This document shows positions 1 to 7,121 of a stretch of 7,175 bases of DNA, one piece after another. A program made the translations under genes and the position numbers. The DNA is from Anaerovibrio sp. (GTDB lineage Bacteria > Bacillota > Negativicutes > Selenomonadales > Selenomonadaceae). The stretch covers positions 1-7,175 of the forward strand of contig JAEDOE010000054.1 of NCBI GenBank assembly GCA_016302095.1, given 5' to 3'. The notes under the pieces were generated by a model. The model did not search any database and was not told where the DNA came from. It saw only the letters and a program-made list of their open reading frames with translations. Position 1 is the stretch's first letter; every line of letters begins with the position of its first letter.

Positions 1-137
1 ATAGGTTGCATATCGCACGAAATTTCATTACACATCTAACAAGATTTCAACCTTTACTCCGTCACAACAGCAAAGTAAAATTCCCCTAAATTATTTTTAA
101 AATTTATGCTTTACCAGTGTATTGTTAGCAAAATTTA
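1..137. other. AT-rich non-coding region upstream of the atp operon
   Basis: No convincing gene is seen on either strand. The stretch is AT-rich, unlike the coding DNA to its right, and contains A/T tracts around 87-107 that could act as an UP-like or bent-DNA element for the promoter just downstream. A 10-base direct repeat (AAAATTTATG) occurs at 99-108 and again at 130-139, the second copy running into the promoter. The window edge cuts off whatever gene lies further left. Confidence 0.6.
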
Positions 138-146
138 TGGTATAAT
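138..146 (+). promoter_or_regulatory. Extended -10 promoter of the atp operon
   Basis: TATAAT at 141-146 is a perfect sigma-70/sigma-A -10 hexamer. It is preceded by TATGG, which gives a TG-N extended -10 element at 138-140. The hexamer at the standard 17-base spacing (118-123, TGTATT) matches the -35 consensus TTGACA poorly, and TTGTTA at 122-127 is too close, so the promoter probably depends on its extended -10. Transcription should start near 152-154, giving a leader of about 75 bases before atpI. This is a sequence-based prediction without transcript data. Confidence 0.72.
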
Positions 147-202
147 GTCATGGTCAATGGGCAAATCCCTTTGTCCGCTGATTTAAATAATATTCAAACG
201 AT

Positions 203-216
203 GACGATATTTCGTC
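203..216 (+). promoter_or_regulatory. Small hairpin abutting the atpI ribosome site
   Basis: GACGA (203-207) and TCGTC (212-216) are perfect inverted repeats around a four-base TATT loop. The 3' arm ends exactly where the atpI Shine-Dalgarno sequence begins (217). The stem is short, so it may be marginally stable. Its position could tune ribosome access to atpI, but function is inferred from position only. Confidence 0.35.
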
Positions 217-224
217 GGAGGAGG
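217..224 (+). promoter_or_regulatory. Ribosome binding site deciding the atpI start
   Basis: GGAGGAGG lies 3-6 bases before the ATG at 228, depending on the register used. It selects this ATG over the in-frame upstream ATGs at 150 and 201. The one at 150 would also fall at or before the predicted transcription start. Confidence 0.8.
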
Positions 225-227
225 AAT

Positions 228-608
228 ATGAGGGAAATTTTATTGACAGGTACCAGGCAGCTGCTGAAGGCACTGGCGGTCTGTACCCTGCTGTGCGCAA
301 GCACCTTGTGGGGCATGGGCAGGCCGGAGCTTTTAGGCGGTTTGATGGCAGGCTATGCCACAGGGCTGGTCTGGTATGGCGTAATGTTTGGCAGGCTGTG
401 GCGCAGCGCGGATATGACTGTGTCTCAGGCAAAGCAGCAGGTTGTGGTAGGAGCCATTTTGCGGCTCTTGCTGATGGGAGCTGTGTTCTGGGCGGCAATT
501 CAGGTGTCCTTTGGGCAGTTTCTTGCTACGGTGGCAGGCTTCGGCATTGTCTATGTGCTGGGCATGGTGCTCCTGATGCTGGCAAACAGGAAGCTTTTTC
601 GCCAATAA
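228..608 (+). CDS. atpI: ATP synthase assembly protein I (AtpI)
   Basis: This 126-residue protein is very hydrophobic, with about four membrane spans near residues 11-29, 34-55, 72-94 and 98-119 and a basic C-terminus (NRKLFRQ). Size, topology and position as first gene before atpB match the ATP synthase subunit I family. Members in other bacteria help insert or assemble the c-ring and may bind Mg2+; they are not part of the finished enzyme. The reading frame stays open back to an ATG at 150, which would add 26 residues rich in polar and arginine residues. I chose 228 because of its strong Shine-Dalgarno site and because the promoter -10 lies at 141-146. The sequence is poorly conserved in this family, so the call rests largely on context. 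A 79-base gap separates it from atpB. Confidence 0.85.
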   Translation: MREILLTGTRQLLKALAVCTLLCASTLWGMGRPELLGGLMAGYATGLVWYGVMFGRLWRSADMTVSQAKQQVVVGAILRLLLMGAVFWAAIQVSFGQFLATVAGFGIVYVLGMVLLMLANRKLFRQ

Positions 609-635
609 AATGTCATGAAATTTCGAGGGGTGTGA

Positions 636-664
636 CAGTCGCTGCCCTGCAAGACAGCGAACTG
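636..664 (+). promoter_or_regulatory. Bulged hairpin in the atpI-atpB gap
   Basis: TCGCTG (639-644) pairs with CAGCGA (655-660) around a 10-base loop. The pairing continues past a single bulged A (661) with CAG (636-638) against CTG (662-664), giving nine pairs in all. No T-tract follows, so it is not an intrinsic terminator. It sits six bases before the atpB Shine-Dalgarno sequence (671-679) and could be a processing or stability element separating atpI expression from the structural genes. The structure is visible; the role is inferred. Confidence 0.45.
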
Positions 665-687
665 CACCGCAAAGGAGGTAGAGGTAT

Positions 688-1359
688 ATGCACGAAATTG
701 GTGTTCGCGAAACAGTGCAGTTTGCCGGCTTTACCTTCAATTGGGAAACTTTGGTGATGACCTGGATTACCATGGCAATCGTTATTTTGATTGCTTTTTT
801 GGCATCCAGGAGTCTCAAGCTGGTGCCGACAGGCGCCCAGAATGTAGTTGAGATGCTCATCGTCTGGCTCCGCGAGCAGGTACACAACAACCTGGGAACC
901 AGAGGCGATTTTTTGACGCCTTTGATCGTTACCCTGTTCCTGTTCCTGGTGATTTCCAACTGGCTTGGTCTGGTGCCTAGAATGGCATCACCGACAAATG
1001 ACCTGAACACCACACTGGGGCTTGCTCTGCTGATGGTACTCATTGTCCATGTTCTCGGTATCTACATGAAGGGAATGCACTACATCAAGCATTTCTTCCA
1101 GCCGGTAGCGCCTTTCGTGGTCATCAATGCCATCGAGGAGGTAGCAAAGCCTATCACCCTGTCCTTCCGTCTATTCGGCAACATCATGGCAGGTGAGATT
1201 CTCATCATCATCCTGCTGAAGCTGGTGCCGATCTGGATGCCGATACCATCTGTAGTATGGCTGGCCTTCAGTATCTTTATCGGCGGAGTTCAGGCATTCA
1301 TCTTCACCAGCCTGTCCCTGGCATACTTAGCCAACGCGGTCAAGGAAAGTGAAGAATAG
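688..1359 (+). CDS. atpB: F1Fo ATP synthase subunit a
   Basis: Subunit a is the membrane stator that forms the two half-channels carrying H+ or Na+ to and from the c-ring. The 223-residue product has the family hallmarks. PTNDLNTTLGLAL lies at 102-114. TLSFRLFGNIMAGE lies at 157-170 and contains the essential arginine (R161, equivalent to E. coli aR210). Near the C-terminus VQAFIF carries Q202, in the place of E. coli aQ252. E170 aligns with E. coli aE219 and S195 with aH245. About five membrane spans are visible from residue 22 onward. The N-terminus is short, as is usual in Gram-positive-type enzymes. An AAAGGAGGT ribosome site at 671-679 supports the ATG at 688. The next gene, atpE, begins 51 bases downstream. 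Confidence 0.97.
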   Translation: MHEIGVRETVQFAGFTFNWETLVMTWITMAIVILIAFLASRSLKLVPTGAQNVVEMLIVWLREQVHNNLGTRGDFLTPLIVTLFLFLVISNWLGLVPRMASPTNDLNTTLGLALLMVLIVHVLGIYMKGMHYIKHFFQPVAPFVVINAIEEVAKPITLSFRLFGNIMAGEILIIILLKLVPIWMPIPSVVWLAFSIFIGGVQAFIFTSLSLAYLANAVKESEE

Positions 1360-1393
1360 TAGTTCTTATCTTATTTATTATTCATGATTTACT

Positions 1394-1401
1394 AGAGGAG
1401 G
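1394..1401 (+). promoter_or_regulatory. atpE ribosome site with U-rich upstream leader
   Basis: AGAGGAGG ends nine bases before the atpE ATG. The bases before it (about 1360-1392) are strongly T/A-rich and look unstructured. A U-rich leader upstream of the E. coli atpE site is known to boost translation of the many-copy c subunit. The same role here is an inference from composition and position. Confidence 0.6.
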
Positions 1402-1410
1402 ATTTTTCTA

Positions 1411-1662
1411 ATGGAAAACGCAATTATGGTAGCAGCCGCTCTGCTGGGCGCAGGTATTACTATGGGTTTGGCAGCAATTGGTGCCGGTCTCGGCGATAGC
1501 CTTGTAGCAAGCAAGTTCATCGAGGGCCTGACTCGTCAGCCTGAGGCAAAGAACGTACTGTTCACCAACACCCTGATTTCTATCGGTCTGGTAGAGTCCA
1601 TGGCAATTATCGCAACCGTTATTGCCCTGATCATGCTCTTTGCAAATCCACTCATCAAATAA
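1411..1662 (+). CDS. atpE: F1Fo ATP synthase subunit c
   Basis: This 83-residue proteolipid forms the rotating ion-carrying ring. It is a hairpin of two membrane helices (about 5-33 and 51-79) joined by the polar loop RQPEAKN (42-48), which contacts gamma and epsilon. The ion-binding carboxylate is E62 in GLVESMAII (59-67). Helix 1 carries the glycine pattern AAIGAGLGDS (21-30), with D29 facing the ion site. Compared with the Na+-binding ring of Ilyobacter tartaricus (recalled from the literature: Q32, V63, E65, S66, T67, Y70), the Gln is Asp here, the Ser is kept (S63), Thr is Met (M64) and Tyr is Ile (I67). An aspartate at that helix-1 position together with GLVE also occurs in mycobacterial H+ enzymes, where it belongs to the bedaquiline site. 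H+ coupling is therefore more likely than classical Na+ coupling, but this is not settled. atpF follows 41 bases later. Confidence 0.97.
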   Translation: MENAIMVAAALLGAGITMGLAAIGAGLGDSLVASKFIEGLTRQPEAKNVLFTNTLISIGLVESMAIIATVIALIMLFANPLIK

Positions 1663-1687
1663 GAAAGCTATTTGTGGTGTGATTTTT

Positions 1688-1695
1688 AGAGGAGG
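1688..1695 (+). promoter_or_regulatory. Ribosome site supporting the TTG start of atpF
   Basis: AGAGGAGG ends eight bases before the TTG at 1704, an ideal distance. The same octamer serves atpE, there followed and here preceded by GATTTTT. It favours the TTG over the first internal ATG at 1737, which would remove the start of the membrane helix. Confidence 0.8.
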
Positions 1696-1703
1696 CAATA
1701 GAA

Positions 1704-2207
1704 TTGATAGATATTAATGCAACACTGGTTGCTCAGATGCTGAACTTCTTGATTCTGGTTGTCGTTCTCCGTTTGGTTGCCTACAAGCCGATTGTAAAGA
1801 TGCTGGAGGAACGCTCCCAGCGTATTGCCGGCAGCATCAAAAAAGCTGATGAGGATGCAGCAGCTGCCGAAGCTACCCTGAAGGAGTACAAGGCACAGCT
1901 TGCCACCGCACGCACCAAGGCCCAGGAAATTATGGACAAGGCCGAGAAGCGCGCCCAGGACGAGCATGCTGAGAAAATCCAGGCAACTCAGGCTGAAATC
2001 AAGCAGATGAAGGATAACGCCAAGGCAGAGATGCAGCGTGAGCGTGCCCAGGCTGTGGAGGTATTGAAGGGGCAGATGGTAGCCCTGTCAATGGCCGCAG
2101 CTCAGAAGATTGTTTCCAAGAATATGGATGCTGCTGAAAACGAAGCTCTTGTCAGCGAATTCATTGAACAGCTGGACAAGAACAAGATTGGTGATTTGCC
2201 ATGCTAA
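1704..2207 (+). CDS. atpF: F1Fo ATP synthase subunit b
   Basis: Subunit b forms the dimeric peripheral stalk that holds the alpha3-beta3 head still against rotor torque. The 167-residue protein has one N-terminal membrane helix (about 7-26, containing NFLILVVVLRLV), a conserved YKPIVKMLEERSQRI junction (27-41), then a long charged, alanine-rich helix (about 42-140) typical of the b coiled coil. The C-terminal part (about 125-160, AAQKIVSKNMD and following) is the delta-binding region. Translation starts at a TTG; the N-terminus MIDINATLVAQ fits the family. Length is normal. The last seven bases overlap the start of atpH, implying translational coupling of stalk partners b and delta. Confidence 0.96.
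   Translation: MIDINATLVAQMLNFLILVVVLRLVAYKPIVKMLEERSQRIAGSIKKADEDAAAAEATLKEYKAQLATARTKAQEIMDKAEKRAQDEHAEKIQATQAEIKQMKDNAKAEMQRERAQAVEVLKGQMVALSMAAAQKIVSKNMDAAENEALVSEFIEQLDKNKIGDLPC
2190..2195 (+). promoter_or_regulatory. atpH ribosome site inside the end of atpF
   Basis: GGTGAT, which can pair with the extreme 3' end of 16S rRNA, ends five bases before the atpH ATG at 2201. It lies entirely within the last codons of atpF. It is weaker than the AGGAGG sites of the upstream genes, as expected if ribosomes finishing atpF reinitiate here. Confidence 0.6.
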
Positions 2208-2743
2208 ATATACAGCTTGCCCGTAAATACGGGATGGCAATTTTTGAGATTGCCCAAGACGAAAAGAAGCTTGAGAAATACGGCAAGGAGCTTGACGAGG
2301 TAAGCCAGGCTGTTTTTTCCCAGGCTGAACTGAAGGACTTCCTGACAAATCCGCAGATACAGCCCCAGGACAAGAAAGAGGTGCTCCTGAAGCTCCTCAA
2401 GTCCCAGGTTTCACCTTTGATGATGAACTTTCTGCTTCTGCTGGTTGACAAGCGCCGCATGGGGCTGCTAGAGGCCATTAACGACTGCTATCAGGAGCTG
2501 TCCAACAAGGCACAGGGTATCATCATTGCCGATGTTACCACTGCTTATGACCTGAAGGCAGAGCTGAAGGCTCGCCTGAGCAGCAAGCTGGAGTCCGTAA
2601 CCGGCAAAAAGGTTGCGCTCCGTACCCACAATGACAAGTCCATCATTGGCGGCATTGTGGTAAAAATCGGTGATACCCGCATTGACGGCAGTGTTGCCGG
2701 CCGCTTGCAGGCTCTCAAGGCTGAATTAATGGCAAGTAATTGA
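2201..2743 (+). CDS. atpH: F1Fo ATP synthase subunit delta
   Basis: Delta (OSCP family) caps the F1 head and links it to subunit b, so it is part of the stator. The 180-residue product has the expected all-helical N-terminal domain (about 1-105, beginning LARKYGMAIFEIA) and the smaller C-terminal domain ending in the family signature. That signature shows as SIIGGIVVKIGDTRIDGS (147-164) followed by VAGRLQALKAEL. Length is typical. The ATG at 2201 lies within the last codons of atpF (7-base overlap), with a GGTGAT ribosome site inside atpF. The stop at 2741-2743 is followed 23 bases later by atpA. Confidence 0.96.
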   Translation: MLNIQLARKYGMAIFEIAQDEKKLEKYGKELDEVSQAVFSQAELKDFLTNPQIQPQDKKEVLLKLLKSQVSPLMMNFLLLLVDKRRMGLLEAINDCYQELSNKAQGIIIADVTTAYDLKAELKARLSSKLESVTGKKVALRTHNDKSIIGGIVVKIGDTRIDGSVAGRLQALKAELMASN

Positions 2744-2750
2744 TAAAATT

Positions 2751-2757
2751 GGGGTGA
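2751..2757 (+). promoter_or_regulatory. Ribosome site deciding the atpA start
   Basis: GGGGTGA ends nine bases before the ATG at 2767. A second in-frame ATG follows two codons later at 2773, but at 15 bases it is too far from this site, so 2767 is preferred. Confidence 0.65.
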
Positions 2758-2766
2758 CAGCGAAGT

Positions 2767-4302
2767 ATGAAAATGAATCCGGAAGAAATAACTGCCATCA
2801 TCAAGGATCAGATCAAGAATTATGCTGTTGATCTGAATGTTGATGAGGTTGGCACTGTTATCGAAATCGGTGACGGCATCGCCCATATCCACGGCCTGAA
2901 CAAGGCTATGGCAGGTGAGCTGCTGGATTTTGGTAACAATATATATGGCCTGGTTCTGAACCTGGAGCAGGATAACGTCGGTGCCGTTATTCTCGGTGGC
3001 GAGACCGAGATTAAGGAAGGTGCCGAGGTAAAGAGAACCGGCACTATCATGCAGGTTCCAGTAGGCGAGGCTATGATTGGCCGCGTTGTAGATGCCCTGG
3101 GCCGTCCTATTGATGGCAAGGGACCTATCAACACTACGGAAACCCGTCCTGTAGAGTTCAACGCTCCTGGTATTGCAGACAGAAAGTCTGTACATGAGCC
3201 TCTGCAGACCGGCATCAAGGCACTGGATGCCCTGGTACCAATCGGCCGCGGCCAGCGCGAGCTGATTATCGGTGACCGCGGTACTGGTAAGACTGCGATT
3301 GCTGTAGATACCATTCTGAACCAGAAGGGCCAGAACTGTATCTGCATTTATGTGGCTATCGGTCAGAAGGCTTCTACCGTAGCCCGTGTAGTAAAGACTC
3401 TTGAGGATGCAGGTGCCATGGAGTATTCCATCGTGGTAGCTGCTACCGCTGCTGAGTCTGCGCCTTTGCAGTACCTGGCTCCTTATGCCGGTGTTGCCAT
3501 GGCTGAGTATTTCATGTACAAGAAGAACGAGCAGGGCCAGGGCGGTCACTGCCTCTGCGTATATGATGACCTGACCAAGCACGCAGCTGCATACCGTGCT
3601 ATGTCCCTGCTGCTCCGCAGGCCGCCAGGACGTGAGGCATATCCGGGCGATGTATTCTATTTGCATTCCCGTCTTTTGGAGCGCGCTGCAAAGCTGTCTG
3701 ATGACCTGGGGGCAGGCTCTATTACTGCCCTGCCAATCATCGAGACTTTGGCAGGCGACCTTTCCGCCTATATTCCGACCAACGTAATTTCTATTACTGA
3801 TGGCCAGATCATGCTGGAAACTGATGCTTTCTATTCCGGTATCCGTCCTGCTATCAGCGTAGGCCTTTCCGTATCCCGTGTAGGTGGTTCTGCCCAGATT
3901 AAGGCCATGAAGCAGGTTGCAGGTACCATGCGCCTGGATTTGGCACAGTACCGCGAGCTGGCAGCTTTCTCCCAGTTTGCATCCGACCTGGATGCCGCTA
4001 CCAAGGCACAGCTGGACCGCGGTGTCCGCATGGTTGAGACCTTGAAGCAGGCCCAGTATTCCCCTATGTCCGTTGAGGACCAGGTACTGGTAATCTTCAC
4101 GGCTGTTCGTGGCTACCTGACCGATATTCCTGTGGAGAAGGTTGTTACCTTCCAGACAGACTATATCAAGTTCATGCACAACGAGCATCCTGAGATTGGT
4201 GCGAAGATTGCGGAGCAGAAGAAGCTGGATGATGCTTTGGAAGCCGCTATTTCCAAGTCTATTGAGGAATTTAAGGAAACCGTAACATATAAAATGGCAT
4301 AA
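2767..4302 (+). CDS. atpA: F1Fo ATP synthase subunit alpha
   Basis: Alpha is the non-catalytic nucleotide-binding subunit of the F1 head (three copies), sharing the catalytic sites at its interface with beta. The 511-residue protein has three parts: an N-terminal beta-barrel (about 25-92, with [17 protein letters not shown]), a RecA-like core, and a helical C-terminal domain (about 380-511). The P-loop GDRGTGKT is at 169-176 (K175), Walker B-like LCVYDDLTK at 263-271, and GQKAS at 199-203. [10 protein letters not shown] (368-377) carries the arginine finger R371, which reaches into the beta catalytic site. One oddity is the signature beginning [10 protein letters not shown] (361-370), where most alpha subunits have Asn instead of S364. 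Length and order are normal. atpG follows after 19 bases. Confidence 0.98.
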   Translation: MKMNPEEITAIIKDQIKNYAVDLNVDEVGTVIEIGDGIAHIHGLNKAMAGELLDFGNNIYGLVLNLEQDNVGAVILGGETEIKEGAEVKRTGTIMQVPVGEAMIGRVVDALGRPIDGKGPINTTETRPVEFNAPGIADRKSVHEPLQTGIKALDALVPIGRGQRELIIGDRGTGKTAIAVDTILNQKGQNCICIYVAIGQKASTVARVVKTLEDAGAMEYSIVVAATAAESAPLQYLAPYAGVAMAEYFMYKKNEQGQGGHCLCVYDDLTKHAAAYRAMSLLLRRPPGREAYPGDVFYLHSRLLERAAKLSDDLGAGSITALPIIETLAGDLSAYIPTNVISITDGQIMLETDAFYSGIRPAISVGLSVSRVGGSAQIKAMKQVAGTMRLDLAQYRELAAFSQFASDLDAATKAQLDRGVRMVETLKQAQYSPMSVEDQVLVIFTAVRGYLTDIPVEKVVTFQTDYIKFMHNEHPEIGAKIAEQKKLDDALEAAISKSIEEFKETVTYKMA

Positions 4303-4308
4303 GGCAGC

Positions 4309-4316
4309 GAGGTGAT
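4309..4316 (+). promoter_or_regulatory. Ribosome site supporting the TTG start of atpG
   Basis: GAGGTGAT ends five bases before the TTG at 4322. The encoded N-terminus (MASLQDIRRRIKSVKSI) is the standard gamma start, so the TTG is preferred to any later ATG. Confidence 0.75.
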
Positions 4317-4321
4317 TTTAT

Positions 4322-5168
4322 TTGGCTAGTTTACAGGATATACGCCGTCGTATCAAGAGCGTAAAGAGTATTCAGCAAATCACAAATGCTATGAACATGG
4401 TAGCAACCTCCCGTTTGCGCCGCGCAAAGGAGGCGGCTGTTGCCAACAAGCCTTATGCAGATAAAATGGCACAGGTAGTATCGGATATTGCCGCCAATGC
4501 CGGGGATTTTTCCCATCCGCTGCTGGAGAAGCGTACCGAGGGCAAGCGCCTCATCCTGGTGCTGGCTTCCGACAAGGGACTGGCTGGCGCCTATGCCAGC
4601 AATGCCTTCAAGGAGGCTGTGGCGCAGGTGGAGGACAAGGCATCTACGGAGATTGTTGCCGTAGGCCGCAAGACGGATACCTTCTTCAGAAATCGCGACT
4701 ATGATGTGGTGAAGTCCTATGCAGGCATCAGCGAGCGTCCTTCCTACGAGAATGCCAAGGAGATTGCCAATGACCTTATCAGCCGCTTTGCTGATGGCGA
4801 GGTCAAGGAAATCTACATGGTATATACCCGTTTTGTGTCGGCTATCAGCTGCGTGCCGGAAACCGTCAAGCTCCTGCCTTTCAGTGATTTGGCAGGGGAG
4901 GGCAGCTCCCATGCAGAGTACATCTATGAGCCAAGTGCCGCCGAGGTGCTGGGCTTCATGCTGCCGCAGTATCTGGTTACTACAATCTATGCCGCTCTTT
5001 TGCAGTCAGCAGCCAGCGAGCTCAGTTCCCGCATGAACGCTATGAGCAACGCTACTGACAACGCACAGGAGCTTATCGCAAAACTTGATTTGCATTATAA
5101 CAAAGTTCGTCAGGCCAACATTACCCGCGAGATTACTGAAATCGTGGGTGGTGCTGAGGCACTGAAAT

Positions 5169-5170
<2 letters not shown>
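4322..5170 (+). CDS. atpG: F1Fo ATP synthase subunit gamma
   Basis: Gamma is the central shaft that turns inside alpha3-beta3 and couples c-ring rotation to ATP synthesis. The 282-residue product has the two long terminal helices that form the coiled-coil shaft: residues 1-55 (SLQDIRRRIKSVKSIQQITN and onward) and about 220-282. The latter contains the signature SELSSRMNAMSNATDNA (232-248) and ends ITREITEIVGGAEAL. Between them lies the Rossmann-like globular domain with LVLASDKGLAGAY (79-91). Length is typical of bacterial gamma, with no chloroplast-type regulatory cysteine insert; the only Cys is C177. Translation starts at TTG. The stop codon is 12 bases from the atpD start and abuts the atpD ribosome site. 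Confidence 0.97.
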
Positions 5171-6595
<1,425 letters not shown>

Positions 6596-6598
6596 TCA

Positions 6599-7027
6599 AT
6601 GGCTACTATCAAGCTAGAGATTGTATCTCCTGACAAGGTTGTTTACTCAGCCGATATAAATATGCTGATTGTCCGTTCCACAGCTGGTGAGCTGGGCATC
6701 CTGCCTCATCATGCGCCGCTGGTAACAGGCCTGGTGCCTCATGCCATGCGTGTCAAGATTGGCAGCACCGAGTCCCTGATTGCCGTGGCTGGCGGCTTTA
6801 TGGAGGTGCAGCCGGAGAAGATTACCGTGCTGGCTTCTGCTGCCGAGCTGCCTGTGGAGATTGATGTGCTGAGGGCACAGCAGGCTTATGACCGTGCCAG
6901 GAAGCGCCTGGAGGAGTTCAAGAATTGCACTTCTTCTGCTGAGTGCCCTGTGGACGGCAAGCGGGCCGAGGCTGCCCTGCACCGCGCTATGGCTCGTCTG
7001 GCTGCCTCCGGCAACCCGGTGGCATAA
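6599..7027 (+). CDS. atpC: F1Fo ATP synthase subunit epsilon
   Basis: Epsilon sits at the foot of gamma, contacts the c-ring and can inhibit ATP hydrolysis by extending its C-terminal helices. The 142-residue product has the N-terminal beta-sandwich (1-84, with GELGILPHHAPLVTGL at 30-45) and a C-terminal helical hairpin. Helix 1 begins IDVLRA (88-93), an exact match to the I(L)DxxRA ATP-binding motif known from thermophilic Bacillus PS3 epsilon, so ATP probably stabilises the folded, non-inhibitory form. The loop between helices (about 107-120) is longer than in PS3 as I recall it, by about seven residues, and holds C110 and C116 in CTSSAEC. The AAGGAGG site (6584-6590) lies inside the end of atpD, eight bases before the ATG. 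It is the last gene of the operon. Confidence 0.96.
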   Translation: MATIKLEIVSPDKVVYSADINMLIVRSTAGELGILPHHAPLVTGLVPHAMRVKIGSTESLIAVAGGFMEVQPEKITVLASAAELPVEIDVLRAQQAYDRARKRLEEFKNCTSSAECPVDGKRAEAALHRAMARLAASGNPVA

Positions 7028-7040
7028 CGGTACATAATGC

Positions 7041-7065
7041 AAAAAAATAGGCTATTTCAGCCTAT
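7041..7065 (-). terminator. Hairpin with T-tract on the - strand
   Basis: ATAGGCT (7047-7053) and AGCCTAT (7059-7065) form a perfect 7-bp stem around a five-base loop. On the + strand it is preceded by seven A (7041-7047, the last forming the outer stem pair) and followed by AATATAG, so it is not a good terminator for atp transcripts. Read on the - strand the stem is followed by a T-run of six to seven bases, the classical form of an intrinsic terminator. This suggests that a convergent transcript arrives from the right of the window. Confidence 0.6.
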
Positions 7066-7077
7066 AATATAGCAGTT

Positions 7078-7121
7078 AAGTCGCAGTACGGAAGCATGAT
7101 GCTCCCATACTGCGACTTTTT
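7078..7121 (+). terminator. Intrinsic terminator of the atp operon
   Basis: AAGTCGCAGTA (7078-7088) pairs perfectly with TACTGCGACTT (7108-7118), giving an 11-bp stem. The pairing continues inside with GG/CC and AGCA/TGCT, separated by single C-A and A-C mismatches, and closes on a TGA loop. The 3' arm runs into five T (7117-7121). On the - strand the stem is followed by AACTGC, so termination should act mainly on + strand transcripts. It starts about 50 bases after the atpC stop. Confidence 0.88.

Noticed and set aside
150..227. N-terminal extension of AtpI from the ATG at 150
   Set aside because: The ATG lies four bases after the -10 hexamer, at or before the expected transcription start, and has no ribosome site; the ATG at 228 has an excellent one.
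615..635. Mini reading frame (ATG to TGA, six codons) in the atpI-atpB gap
   Set aside because: There is no Shine-Dalgarno site before it, and such a short frame is expected by chance.
333..1043. Open reading frame of 236 codons on the - strand across atpI-atpB
   Set aside because: It crosses two real genes and their intergenic hairpin, and its Cys/His/Ser/Arg-rich product looks like antisense of membrane protein codons.
2545..4188. Open reading frame of 547 codons on the - strand opposite atpH-atpA
   Set aside because: It is antisense to two certain genes. Its openness follows from their codon choice, which rarely uses TTA, CTA or TCA. It has no recognisable motifs or ribosome site, and its composition is odd.
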